A program made the translations under genes and the position numbers. From the NCBI RefSeq assembly GCF_039527675.1, contig NZ_BAAAKI010000004.1:186001-250000 (forward strand): DNA of 64,000 bases, given 5' to 3'. Every line of letters starts with the position of its first letter. The first letter of the stretch is position 1. The notes under the pieces were generated by a model. That model was not told the DNA's origin and made no database searches. It worked only from the letters and a program-made list of their open reading frames with translations. This stretch comes from Luteococcus sanguinis. GTDB lineage: Bacteria > Actinomycetota > Actinomycetes > Propionibacteriales > Propionibacteriaceae. Below are positions 16,314 through 24,673 of this stretch, piece after piece.

Positions 16314-17717
16314 TCAGTTCACCGTCACGTGCACGTGGTCGTAGTGGTTGGCCGTGTCGCCGCCGCGGTTGGCCATCAGGCGCCAACCCTCGCCGTTGCG
16401 GGCCACCGACCAGATGTGTTGGTGGAAGATGACGTAGTTGATCCCCAGGGCGCGCGCGTTGTTGCGCATGTGGTTGGCGATCGCCCAGCCCAGCGCCTCG
16501 TTGGAGCGATAGCTGGGCAGCATGATGTCCACCGCGCGGCCCGAGGGATGGTCCGGGATCGAATCCGCGCGCACGCCATACATGGTGGTGATCTGCGGGT
16601 AGTTGGCGCGCACCTCGGCGACGATCCCCTTGCTGGCGCTGGTCAGCCTGTCCAGACCCACGGAGCCGCCGGTGTTCAGCGTCCCGGTGGTCGTGGTGAC
16701 GGTCTTGACCACCCTCGCCGGGGCGACCAGCGAGAGGTAGCGGGCGGTGACCCATCGCACGGCGCCGTTGTACACGATCTGCGCGCGTCCGTTCCGGACC
16801 ACGCCGGTGATCGCCAGCTTGGTCCCGGCCGGAACCTCGGCCAGCGTGCGGGCGTCACTGCCGGAGGCGGTGCGAATGTCCAACGCGACGCTGGCGTAGC
16901 GAGTGCCGGTGGTGACCGGGGCGGCGGGGGCCGTGACAGAGGTGGACGAGCTGATCGGCACCAGGAAGTTCGCGTTCACCCAACGCAGATGGCCCTGCCA
17001 GATGACCTGCGCGACGCCGTTCTGCCTCACGCCGGTCAGCTCCAGGATCGTGCCGGTGGGGATGTCGCCGAGGCTGGTGAAGGTGTCATCGCTCGACGTG
17101 CGGATCATCAGCGCGGTGCTGGCGCGCGCCCTCGACGTCGCGACGGCATTCGTCGCCGGGCTGCCCGTGGAGGCAGCGGGCGACCCGGTCGTGCTGCTGG
17201 TTTTGGTGGTGATCAGGCCCTTGTGGACCCAGCGCAGCTTGCCGGCGTCGTTCACCTGCACCCAGTCGGCGCGCTTGACCCCGGTGAGCGTGATCGTCGT
17301 CCCCTTGCGCAGCACCCGGACGACGGCGTAGTTCGTCCCGGGACCGGTGCGCAGGTTCACCGACTCAGTGACCGTGGCGGTGTTGGTGCCTGACGACGGA
17401 CCCGTGGGGACAGCGGTGGTGGACGTGACGGTGGCGAGATAGCTGGAGTAGATCCAGCCGGTCCGGGCGCCCACCCGCACGGGCGTCCAGCCATTTACCA
17501 TGTTGCCGGTCTGGGTCACCTGCGTGCCACGCTGCACGACGGTGAGCACGGACGCGGAAGTGCTGGGGGACTGCCTCAGGTTGACCGTGGCAGTGGTTGA
17601 GAGGATGGCGAACTTGGCCTGGGCGAGCGGAGCGGCAACCAGCTGGGTGCCGCCGACGGCCATGCCGGCGAGCGCGGCCGAGGCCGCGACGCTCCTGAGG
17701 GTATGCAGAACGTCCAC
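16314..17717 (-). CDS. Secreted multi-SH3 protein with M15-like C-terminal domain
   Basis: This is a 467-residue exported protein. The signal peptide ends near APLAQA (residues 1-36). Four bacterial SH3-like repeats follow, with motifs such as VNLRQSPSTSAS and VNLRTGPGTNYAV and linkers rich in Thr, Ser and Ala. The last 110 residues resemble the ARB_07466-like domain with an M15-peptidase-type metal site (DHPSGRAVDI and HYDHVHV). It therefore probably binds and trims peptidoglycan. The start is GTG 17717 with GGAAGGAAG upstream. A roughly 390-base leader with strong secondary structure precedes it, so regulation by an RNA element is likely. Confidence 0.85.
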   Translation of the reverse strand: MDVLHTLRSVAASAALAGMAVGGTQLVAAPLAQAKFAILSTTATVNLRQSPSTSASVLTVVQRGTQVTQTGNMVNGWTPVRVGARTGWIYSSYLATVTSTTAVPTGPSSGTNTATVTESVNLRTGPGTNYAVVRVLRKGTTITLTGVKRADWVQVNDAGKLRWVHKGLITTKTSSTTGSPAASTGSPATNAVATSRARASTALMIRTSSDDTFTSLGDIPTGTILELTGVRQNGVAQVIWQGHLRWVNANFLVPISSSTSVTAPAAPVTTGTRYASVALDIRTASGSDARTLAEVPAGTKLAITGVVRNGRAQIVYNGAVRWVTARYLSLVAPARVVKTVTTTTGTLNTGGSVGLDRLTSASKGIVAEVRANYPQITTMYGVRADSIPDHPSGRAVDIMLPSYRSNEALGWAIANHMRNNARALGINYVIFHQHIWSVARNGEGWRLMANRGGDTANHYDHVHVTVN

Positions 17718-17850
17718 GAGTACTTCCTTCCGCGGCTCTTCCCCAGCCGCTTCAGCTGAATGGGAGAGGACGGGATGCCTGCCCCCCCTGGTGCTTCCCC
17801 ACACCCACAGGACATCCCGACCCCTCGGTCGAGCGGGACTGTAGGACGCG
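17718..17850 (-). promoter_or_regulatory. Structured 5' leader, possible c-di-AMP-type riboswitch
   Basis: On the minus strand CGGGATG (near 17820) pairs with CATCCCG (near 17770) around a G-rich insert containing GTGGGGAAGCACC. Next come TCAGCTGAAG and a hairpin GCGGCT/AGCCGC just before the ribosome binding site. Actinobacterial wall-hydrolase genes are often preceded by ydaO-type c-di-AMP riboswitches, and GGGG-AAG...CAGCT is loosely similar. I could not place the closing P1 helix, so the class is uncertain. The region 17850-18109 farther upstream contains no gene that I can support. Confidence 0.35.
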
Positions 17851-18109
17851 CGTCGCCGCGGCGACCACCTCGAGCTCGGTTGCCAAGGCCGTGACAGCCC
17901 GGAGCAGGGGCAAAGAACATGGCTGGAACTACGGGCGTGTTCTTCGATTACCAGCGGACTAGCACTTTTGCCTGACAAGGAGACTCCGTCAGATCCGCGG
18001 GGAAGTGTTCGAGTCGGGTAACGGCGCGGTTGAACCCAAGCTGGGAGCAGTCTGAAGGACTCTCAGACGCGTCTGAACCAGAGGTTGAGGTTCAGGCTTC
18101 GCGACAGCT

Positions 18110-18754
18110 TCAGGCTTCGGTGATGGCAGCGCCGTCGGCGTCGGCAACCAGGCGTGCCGCAGTGCCGGCGAAGTGCTCGGGTGCGAGCCCCGACTGCAGT
18201 TGGGCGCTCGTCACCGCGCGTCCGCCGACGGCTTGCGCGAGCCGGGCGCATTCGTCCGCCTCGCCGATGAGCACTGCCGCGGTGAGCGTGCCGCGGTAGA
18301 GGTTGACTGCCAGGGTCGTCGCGACCTCGGACGCGATGGCGGGGGCCACCACCACCAGTGGACGCTTGGCCTCGATCGCCGCCGTGCAGGAGGGCAGCAG
18401 CTCCCGGATGGAGGTCACCGGTTCACCCGCGGCGACGACCATCGCGTTCGCCAGCCCGAGGCGTCCAGGTGAGGTGGCGAAGCGCGCGTCGTCCAGGCGG
18501 ACGGCGAACTGGGTGCCGGAGGTGCGGGCCTGCTGCCAAGCGCTGAGCTGGTCGTCGGACAGCTCGGGCAGCTCGCGGGGCGCGTCCGCATCGGGCGGGG
18601 TGACATAGGAGGGCGTGGGAGCGTCGTCCAGACCGGCACGCTCGGGCGCCTCGGACATCGTCCGTTCGGCGGCCAGGCGGGTCTGTCGGTCACGCAGCGC
18701 GGCGACGGCGAGCAACAGCAGGCCACAAGCGAGGATGACCAGTGGACCCTCCAC
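18110..18754 (-). CDS. Membrane-anchored protein with an isolated GroEL-apical-domain-like region
   Basis: This is a 214-residue protein with GTG start 18754 and AAGGAGGTG upstream. Residues 4-20 form one hydrophobic anchor. Residues 25-100 are charged and Pro-rich. Residues 100-214 align with the GroEL apical domain: VTSIRELLP (GroEL ISNIREMLP), RPLVVVAPAIASE (KPLLIIAEDVEGE), TTLAVNLYRGT (ATLVVNTMRGI) and a conserved GG before VTSAQL (TGGTVISEE). There is no equatorial ATP-binding domain. The function is unknown; holding unfolded protein at the membrane is one guess. It starts 20 bases after tRNA-Lys and may share its transcript. Confidence 0.75.
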   Translation of the reverse strand: MEGPLVILACGLLLLAVAALRDRQTRLAAERTMSEAPERAGLDDAPTPSYVTPPDADAPRELPELSDDQLSAWQQARTSGTQFAVRLDDARFATSPGRLGLANAMVVAAGEPVTSIRELLPSCTAAIEAKRPLVVVAPAIASEVATTLAVNLYRGTLTAAVLIGEADECARLAQAVGGRAVTSAQLQSGLAPEHFAGTAARLVADADGAAITEA

Positions 18755-18774
18755 GCTGACACCTCCTTGGTCGG

Positions 18775-18847
18775 TGCCCCCACTGGGGATCGAACCCAGG
18801 ACCCATGGATTAAAAGTCCACTGCTCTGCCAGCTGAGCTATAGGGGC
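18775..18847 (-). tRNA. tRNA-Lys (TTT)
   Basis: It folds as a 73-nt cloverleaf with acceptor GCCCCTA/TGGGGGC, D arm GCTC-AGCTGGCA-GAGC, anticodon loop CTTTTAA (anticodon TTT) and T arm CTGGG-TTCGATC-CCCAG. The discriminator is A and no CCA is encoded. No terminator separates it from the following minus-strand gene. Confidence 0.96.
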
Positions 18848-19029
18848 GTGCCCGAGGAGTCTAGCGACCACCGATGGGTGCAGCGTCACGCCGCCCCCAC
18901 CACCCGTTCGGAGGTGTTCACCCCTTTTTGAACGTGGCAAGAGAATCCGGCACACAGAATCCCTTGACCGGGGCGGCTGACCGCAACGAGTGTGGGCAGA
19001 GGACACCCACCCACATGCAAAGGAGCATC

Positions 19030-21024
19030 ATGTCCCACTCCGCTTCCAGCCGTCGTCGCCTGGTCGGGCTCCCCGGTCTCGCGCTCGCCGCCGTCATGGT
19101 CGCCACAGGTCTGCCCGCCACCCCCGCACAGGGCCAGGAGACGGCCGTGGCGTCCGCCACGGAGATCCCCGCCGCCGACGCTGCCTACCGCAACCGTTAC
19201 CTGCCCATCGACACCCGCGTGAAGGACCTGCTGTCGCGGATGACTCTCGAAGAGAAGCTGGGGCAGATGCTCCAGGCCGAGCGCGCATCGGTGAAGCCGG
19301 GGGAGGTCACCACCTTGGCCCTCGGGTCGCTGCTCTCCGGCGGCGGTTCCACCCCGGCCGAGAACACGCCCACGGCCTGGGCCGACATGATCGACGGCTA
19401 CCAGAAGGAGGCCCTGGCGACGCGCCTGGGCATCCCGATCCTCTACGGCATTGATGCCGTGCACGGGAACGGCAACGAGTACGGAGCCACGATCTTCCCG
19501 CACCACGTCGGCCTGGGCGCGACGCGCAACCCGGCGCTCGTGCAGCAGATCGGCGCGATCACCGCCCAGGAGACGCGCGCGACCGGCCCCCAATGGGTTT
19601 TCTCGCCAGCGGTCACCGCCCCGCAGGACGAGCGCTGGGGACGCTCCTACGAGGGCTTCGGCGAGTCGGTCGACCTGGTCATCTCGATGGAGACCGAGAT
19701 CACCGGCCTGCAGGGTGCGCCGGGCATGTTGTCGCGCAACGACAAGGTGCTCGCGACCGCGAAGCACTTCGCCGGCGACGGCTTCACCACCTATGGCACG
19801 GGCACGGGCGACTACACCATCGACCAGGGGGTCACGCAGACCAACCGCAAGAAGTTCTGGGACAAGGCGCTGCGCCAGTACGTCCCCGCCGTGAAGAAGT
19901 ACGACGTCGGCAGCATCATGCCGTCCTACTCGAGCATCGACTGGACCGAGGACGGCTTGGGCAACCCCATCAACATGCACGAGAACGAGGAGCTGATCAC
20001 CGGCTGGCTGAAGGAGAAGCAGGGCTTCCAGGGCATCGTGATCAGCGACTACAACGGCATCCAGCACATCCCGGGTGACTACGCCACGCAGGTGCGTCGC
20101 GGCGTCAACGCCGGCATCGACATGCTGATGGAGCCCAACGACTTCCGCAAGACCTTCACCACGCTGAAGTCGGAGGTGGACGCGGGGCGCATCTCCTCGG
20201 CCCGCATCGACGACGCGGTGACCCGCATCCTGCGCGCCAAGTTCCAGCTGGGCTTGTTCGAGAACCCCCTCACCCCGCGCCAGCACCTGGGCGAGGTCGG
20301 CAGCGCCGCGCACCACGCGGTGGCCCGCACCGCGGCCGCCCAGTCGCAGGTCTTGCTGAAGAACAGCAAGAAGACGCTGCCCCTGTCGGGCAAGGGCAAG
20401 ATCTACGTCGCCGGCAGCAATGCCAACTCGATGGGCAACCAGACCGGTGGCTGGACGATCACCTGGCAGGGCGGCTCCACCAATGTCGTGCCCGGCACGA
20501 CCATCCTGGACGGCATCCGCAAGGACGCCCCCAAGGCCGCCGTCACCTTCTCCGAGACCGCCAGCACGAAGGTTCCGTCCGATGCCACCGGCATCGTCGT
20601 GGTGGGGGAGACGCCCTATGCCGAGGGCTACGGCGACGTCGGTGGGCCGGGCTGGCCGTGGGACAAGGCAGACAATGGTGTGCCGCGAGCCTCCCAGACG
20701 ATGGAGCTGAGCAAGGCCGACAGCGCCGCCATCGACAAGGTCTGCACGACGGCGAAGCGCTGCGTCGTTGTGGTTGTCTCCGGCCGTCCGGTGATCATCC
20801 CGCCGAAGCAGCTCAACAAGATCGACTCCCTGGTCGCCGGCTGGCTGCCGGGCTCGGAGGGCATCGGCGTCGCCGACCCGATGTTCGGGCTCACCGGGTA
20901 CAAGGGCAAGCTGCCGGTCACCTGGCCGCGCAGCTTGGCCCAGGAGCCGATCAACGTGGGTGACAAGAACTACAACCCGCTGTACCGCTACGGGCATGGC
21001 CTGGTCACGAAAGCCACCCAGTAA
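19030..21024 (+). CDS. Secreted GH3 beta-glucosidase
   Basis: This is a 664-residue exported glycoside hydrolase of family 3. The signal peptide covers about residues 1-36 (RRRLVGLPGLALAAVMVATG then ATPAQGQ). The N-terminal barrel has MTLEEKLGQM, YGIDAVHG and KHFAGDG; the nucleophile Asp is in VISDYNGIQ. The C-terminal sandwich ends in YRYGHGL. The layout resembles exo-beta-1,3/1,4-glucosidases of the ExoI/ExoP type. I chose ATG 19030 because AAAGGAG lies five bases upstream; ATG 19015 and an ORF from 18874 would add unlikely residues. A strong hairpin follows the stop. Confidence 0.92.
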   Translation: MSHSASSRRRLVGLPGLALAAVMVATGLPATPAQGQETAVASATEIPAADAAYRNRYLPIDTRVKDLLSRMTLEEKLGQMLQAERASVKPGEVTTLALGSLLSGGGSTPAENTPTAWADMIDGYQKEALATRLGIPILYGIDAVHGNGNEYGATIFPHHVGLGATRNPALVQQIGAITAQETRATGPQWVFSPAVTAPQDERWGRSYEGFGESVDLVISMETEITGLQGAPGMLSRNDKVLATAKHFAGDGFTTYGTGTGDYTIDQGVTQTNRKKFWDKALRQYVPAVKKYDVGSIMPSYSSIDWTEDGLGNPINMHENEELITGWLKEKQGFQGIVISDYNGIQHIPGDYATQVRRGVNAGIDMLMEPNDFRKTFTTLKSEVDAGRISSARIDDAVTRILRAKFQLGLFENPLTPRQHLGEVGSAAHHAVARTAAAQSQVLLKNSKKTLPLSGKGKIYVAGSNANSMGNQTGGWTITWQGGSTNVVPGTTILDGIRKDAPKAAVTFSETASTKVPSDATGIVVVGETPYAEGYGDVGGPGWPWDKADNGVPRASQTMELSKADSAAIDKVCTTAKRCVVVVVSGRPVIIPPKQLNKIDSLVAGWLPGSEGIGVADPMFGLTGYKGKLPVTWPRSLAQEPINVGDKNYNPLYRYGHGLVTKATQ

Positions 21025-21061
21025 CGGGGCCGCCCAGTAACCGTCAACGGAGGGCAACCGA

Positions 21062-21102
21062 CCCGCCCCGCCCAGCCAGCACCACCGGCTGGGCGGGGCG
21101 GG
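21062..21102. terminator. 16-bp perfect GC-rich hairpin after the GH3 gene
   Basis: CCCGCCCCGCCCAGCC (21062-21077) is fully complementary to 21087-21102, with a 9-base loop. No T tract follows. Such U-less hairpins are common terminators in actinobacteria. Confidence 0.7.
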
Positions 21103-21163
21103 CCACGTCAGGAAGTCAGGCCCGGGCTCTTGCTCGTTCCAACCGAGCTGTCACAATTGCTCG

Positions 21164-22078
21164 GTGAGCGCCTCCACCCGTCCCTCGACGCCCATGGACC
21201 TGTCCCGGTTCGCCTGGTTGTCCATCGCGGCCGCCCTGGCGACCATCGCGCTGAAGACCGTCGCCTGGCGGATCACCGGCTCGGTGGGCCTGCTGTCGGA
21301 CGCTGCGGAGTCGTTGGTCAACCTGGTCGCCGCCATCGCGGCACTGGTCGCGTTGAAGGTCGCCATCCGTCCCGCCGACAAGAACCACAACTTCGGCCAC
21401 GCGAAGGCCGAGTACTTCTCCGCCGGGCTCGAGGGCGCGATGATCTTCGTCGCCGCCGCGGTCATCATGGTCAGCGCCTTCGAGCGCTTCCTGCACCCCC
21501 AGCCGCTCGAGAACATCGGCATCGGCCTGGCGGTCTCCGTGGTCGCGTCGGTGATCAACGGCCTGGTCGCGTGGGTGCTGCTCACCCAGGGCAAGCGCCA
21601 CCGTTCCATGACCCTCACCGCGGACGGCCACCACCTGCTCACCGACGTGTGGACGTCCGTCGGAGTGGTCGTCGGCGTGCTGCTGGTCAAGCTCACCGAC
21701 TGGCCGCGGCTGGACGCGATCGTCGCCTTCGCGGTGGGCATAAACATCCTGTTCACCGGCGGGAAGCTGCTGCGAGAGTCGATGGCCGGGCTGATGGACG
21801 TCAGCCTCCCCAAGGAGGACAACGCGCGCATCCGGGAGATCCTCGAGGGCTTCACCAACGAGTTCGTGATCTTCCACGGAGTGCGGACGCGTGAGGCCGG
21901 CCACCGCCGCTTCATGGACATGCACCTGCTGGTGCCCGGTGCCTGGACGGTGCAGGAGGCGCACGACCTGGTCGAGGACATCGAGGCGGCGCTGCTCACC
22001 GACTTCCCCGACCTGCACATCATCATCCACACCGAGCCCATCGAGGACCCGCGCTCCTACGACGACTGCGAGTTCTGA
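21164..22078 (+). CDS. Cation diffusion facilitator (metal exporter)
   Basis: This is a 304-residue CDF transporter that exports divalent metal ions such as Zn, Fe, Co or Mn against protons. Six helices are visible. The metal-site motifs are LLSDAAES (helix 2) and HHLLTDVWTS (helix 5), giving a D/H-D signature of the Zn/Fe group. The C-terminal cytoplasmic dimerisation domain is His-rich (HRRFMDMHLL, DLHIIIHTEP). The start is GTG 21164; ATG 21194 is an alternative and neither has a strong ribosome binding site. The stop overlaps the next gene (TGATG). Confidence 0.9.
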   Translation: MSASTRPSTPMDLSRFAWLSIAAALATIALKTVAWRITGSVGLLSDAAESLVNLVAAIAALVALKVAIRPADKNHNFGHAKAEYFSAGLEGAMIFVAAAVIMVSAFERFLHPQPLENIGIGLAVSVVASVINGLVAWVLLTQGKRHRSMTLTADGHHLLTDVWTSVGVVVGVLLVKLTDWPRLDAIVAFAVGINILFTGGKLLRESMAGLMDVSLPKEDNARIREILEGFTNEFVIFHGVRTREAGHRRFMDMHLLVPGAWTVQEAHDLVEDIEAALLTDFPDLHIIIHTEPIEDPRSYDDCEF

Positions 22079-22548
22079 TGGCGCAGGTGGACGCAGTCGA
22101 TGGCGCAGCGACCGTTCCCGGCTGGGACGACTACTTCCTCGGCATCGCGACGGCCGTCTCCGCGCGCGCCAAGTGCACCCGGCGCAGGGTCGGGGCCTTG
22201 CTCGTCCACGACCGCCGGATCATCGCCACGGGCTACAACGGTGCTGCTCCCGGGCGGCCGGACTGCCTCGAGGGCGCGTGTCCGCGCGGACGGCTGGGAT
22301 ACGACCAGGTGCCCGGGCTGGGAGACTACGACCGCCCCGGGACACCCGGCTTCTGCATCGCGATCCACGCCGAGGTCAACGCCCTGCTGTTCTCCACCCG
22401 TGACACCAAGGGCGCGACCGCCTACATCACCGACGAGCCCTGCCCCGGCTGCCGCAAGGCGCTGGCGGCGGCCGGGATCGTCCGCGCCGTCTGGCCGCAG
22501 GGCGAACTGGACGCCGACGGGCTGGTCGACTGGCCCGCGCAACCCTGA
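22078..22548 (+). CDS. CMP/dCMP deaminase family protein
   Basis: This 156-residue zinc-dependent deaminase probably converts dCMP to dUMP for thymidylate synthesis. The zinc and catalytic motifs are HAEVNAL and PCPGCRKAL. The N-terminal CTRRRVGALLV and TGYNGAAPG also fit dCMP deaminases and the related ComE group. A Cys pair (DCLEGACPRG) may bind a second zinc, as in phage and Gram-positive dCMP deaminases. It is translationally coupled to the CDF gene. Substrate assignment beyond the family is inference. Confidence 0.85.
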   Translation: MAQVDAVDGAATVPGWDDYFLGIATAVSARAKCTRRRVGALLVHDRRIIATGYNGAAPGRPDCLEGACPRGRLGYDQVPGLGDYDRPGTPGFCIAIHAEVNALLFSTRDTKGATAYITDEPCPGCRKALAAAGIVRAVWPQGELDADGLVDWPAQP

Positions 22549-22569
22549 GCAGGTCCTTGGGAACAACGC

Positions 22570-22998
22570 TCAGTTCTGACGCGTCAGCACCCGATCCAGG
22601 TGCTTCTTCTTGGCATCCAGAGCCTGCTCGGCGTCGCGGACGACCGTGGCCAGCGGGGCATCCTGGGCAGCACGCACCACTGCGGCGACCAGTCCCTCGA
22701 CCAGCGGCGCACTGCTGACAACCACCCGCTCGGCTAGGTCGGGGTCGCAGAACTCCAGCGCCATCTCGGCCGACATCACGGCGCTGCCGAGGTCGACCAT
22801 CACCAGCACGCCGTCGCCCTCGTCCACCTGTTCGATGGCGGCCTGGATCGCCATCGCGTCGGTGCCGAGACCCCCGTCGGCCGTGCCGGCGGCCACGGCC
22901 AGCCGGGGCTGGGTTGTGGTGACCATCTGGGTGGCCAGGTCGACTGCTCCCTCGGCGAGCGCGCGGCTGTGCGAGACGACGACGATGCCGACGCTCAT
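22570..22998 (-). CDS. dhaM: Dihydroxyacetone kinase phosphoryl-donor subunit
   Basis: This 142-residue EIIA-Man-like domain accepts phosphate from PTS HPr and passes it to the ADP bound in DhaL. The phosphorylated His is in VSHSRALAEG (His10). Other family features are GGLGTDAMAI and MVDLGSAVMSAEMA. It is the single-domain form with no fused HPr or EI domains. The gene overlaps the dhaL stop by 4 bp and is last in the operon. Confidence 0.94.
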   Translation of the reverse strand: MSVGIVVVSHSRALAEGAVDLATQMVTTTQPRLAVAAGTADGGLGTDAMAIQAAIEQVDEGDGVLVMVDLGSAVMSAEMALEFCDPDLAERVVVSSAPLVEGLVAAVVRAAQDAPLATVVRDAEQALDAKKKHLDRVLTRQN

Positions 22999-23612
22999 GC
23001 GAGCGTCCGGGCTGCCGATTCAAGCATCAGCGTGAGGCTGGTGGCACCGGGGTCGGCGTGGTTGGCCGACTGCTCCCCGAGGTAGGAGGCGCGGCCCTTG
23101 CGCGCCACCAGCGGCGTGGCGGAGTCCCGGCCGCTGGCGCAGGCCTCGGCGGTGGCGCCCAGGGCAGAGGCGAGATCCTGGCCCTGGGTGGCTGCTTGCT
23201 TGGCGGCGCGGACGGCGGGCGCCAGCGCGTCGACCATCGTCTTGTCGCCCTCGGCGGCGTGGCCGCGGGAGACCACACCGTCCAGCCCGGCCTGCAGCAT
23301 CTCCGCCCAGGCGCGGGCGTCCAGTTCCTCGTCTGGGACATTGGTGGCCATCCGGAGCAGCAGTGTGCCGTAGAGCGGACCGGAGGCGCCGCCAACCGTG
23401 CTGACCAGGGTCATGCCGGCCTGCTTGAGGTAGACCTTCGCGTCGGTGCTGTCGGCCGGATCGAGCGCCGCGACGGCCTTCATGCCCCGGTCGAGGTTGG
23501 ACCCGTGGTCGGCATCACCGATCTGCCGGTCCAGGTCGGTGAGCATGGCGGCGTTCTCGGTGACCACGGCGGCAAAATCGGCGAACCAACGGGCAAGGGC
23601 ATCGATCTGCAT
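22995..23612 (-). CDS. dhaL: Dihydroxyacetone kinase ADP-binding subunit
   Basis: This is a 205-residue helical-barrel subunit that holds ADP/ATP and phosphorylates dihydroxyacetone bound to DhaK. The Mg-nucleotide Asp residues are in DRQIGDADHGSNLDRG, followed by GGASGPLYGTLL and GDKTMVDAL. I start at ATG 23612, one base after the dhaK stop, since MQIDALARWF fits the family; an ORF to 23654 overlaps dhaK. Confidence 0.94.
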   Translation of the reverse strand: MQIDALARWFADFAAVVTENAAMLTDLDRQIGDADHGSNLDRGMKAVAALDPADSTDAKVYLKQAGMTLVSTVGGASGPLYGTLLLRMATNVPDEELDARAWAEMLQAGLDGVVSRGHAAEGDKTMVDALAPAVRAAKQAATQGQDLASALGATAEACASGRDSATPLVARKGRASYLGEQSANHADPGATSLTLMLESAARTLA

Positions 23613-23613
23613 G

Positions 23614-24621
23614 TCAGCAACCCCACCGCAGACCGGGGGTGTTGGCTGGCGCATCCCACAGCGTGAGCAGGTCGTCGTCCGCCTTCAGCAAGGTGAGCGA
23701 GCAGCCGGCCATCTCGAGGCTGGTGATGTAGTTGCCGACGAGGCAGCGGGCCACCTCCACGCCCTTGGCGCGCAACAGGTCGGCCACCTCGGCGTACATG
23801 ATGTACAGCTCCAGCAGCGGGGTGCCGCCCATGCCATTCAGCATCACGATCACGGGCGCGTCAGTGAAGTCGAGGTCGGCCAGGATGGGCTGGACGAGCA
23901 TCGCGGCCACCTCCTTCGCGGAGGCGATCGGTCGTCGCTCGCGCCCTGGCTCACCGTGGATGCCGATGCCGACCTCCATCTCGTCGTCGGCCAGGTCGAC
24001 GGTGGGACGTCCGGCGGCGGGCACAGTGCAGGAGGTCAGGGCCATGCCCATTGAGCGTCCCTGCGCGATGACGGTGCGCGCCAGCCCGGCGCAGGTTGCG
24101 AGGTCGCGGCCCTCCTCGGCGGCGGCGCCGACGATCTTCTCCAGCAGCACGGTGAGGCCGACCCCGCGTCGACCGGCGGTGTAGAGGGAATCGGTGACGG
24201 CAACGTCATCGTCCACGACCACCGACTCGACCTCGATGCCCGCCTCGGCAGCCAGCTCGGCGGCCATCTCGAAGTTCATCACGTCGCCGGTGTAGTTCTT
24301 CACGATGTGCAGCACGCCTGCGCCACCGTCGACGGCGGTGGTGGCTGCGAGCATCTGGTCCGGCGTGGGGGAGGTGAACACCTGGCCGGCGCAGGCGGCG
24401 TCCAGCATGCCGACCCCGACGAAGCCGGAGTGCATCGGTTCGTGGCCGGAACCGCCACCCGAGACCAGACCGACCTTGCCCTGCCGGGGGGCGTCGGCGC
24501 GCAGCACGACGCGGTTCTGCGCATCGACCCGAATGTGGTCGGGGTGGGCGAGACCGAAGCCCCTCAGGGAGTCATTGACGATGTCGTCGACGGCATTGAT
24601 CAGCTTCTTCATGGCACTCAT
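23614..24621 (-). CDS. dhaK: Dihydroxyacetone kinase substrate-binding subunit
   Basis: This 335-residue subunit binds dihydroxyacetone covalently through a His hemiaminal (GIGIHGEPG). Substrate-loop motifs are SGGGSGHEPMHSGFVG and KNYTGDVMNFEMA. The product, dihydroxyacetone phosphate, enters glycolysis. Two starts are possible, ATG 24621 (MSAMKK) and ATG 24612 (MKKLINAV); I give the longer one. The gene follows the GDPD-inositol phosphatase gene on the same strand after 52 bases and leads dhaKLM. A PTS-driven kinase is consistent with glycerol or DHA catabolism in propionibacteria. Confidence 0.94.
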   Translation of the reverse strand: MSAMKKLINAVDDIVNDSLRGFGLAHPDHIRVDAQNRVVLRADAPRQGKVGLVSGGGSGHEPMHSGFVGVGMLDAACAGQVFTSPTPDQMLAATTAVDGGAGVLHIVKNYTGDVMNFEMAAELAAEAGIEVESVVVDDDVAVTDSLYTAGRRGVGLTVLLEKIVGAAAEEGRDLATCAGLARTVIAQGRSMGMALTSCTVPAAGRPTVDLADDEMEVGIGIHGEPGRERRPIASAKEVAAMLVQPILADLDFTDAPVIVMLNGMGGTPLLELYIMYAEVADLLRAKGVEVARCLVGNYITSLEMAGCSLTLLKADDDLLTLWDAPANTPGLRWGC

Positions 24622-24673
24622 CCAAGCACCGGCCCCCGACCCTTTTGAAGGGGGTGGACGTGATTCGCAGCCT

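Noticed and set aside
18916..18933. GTTCA-N8-TGAAC inverted repeat upstream of the GH3 gene as an operator
   Set aside because: The arms are only five bases, no regulator is adjacent and such matches are expected by chance.
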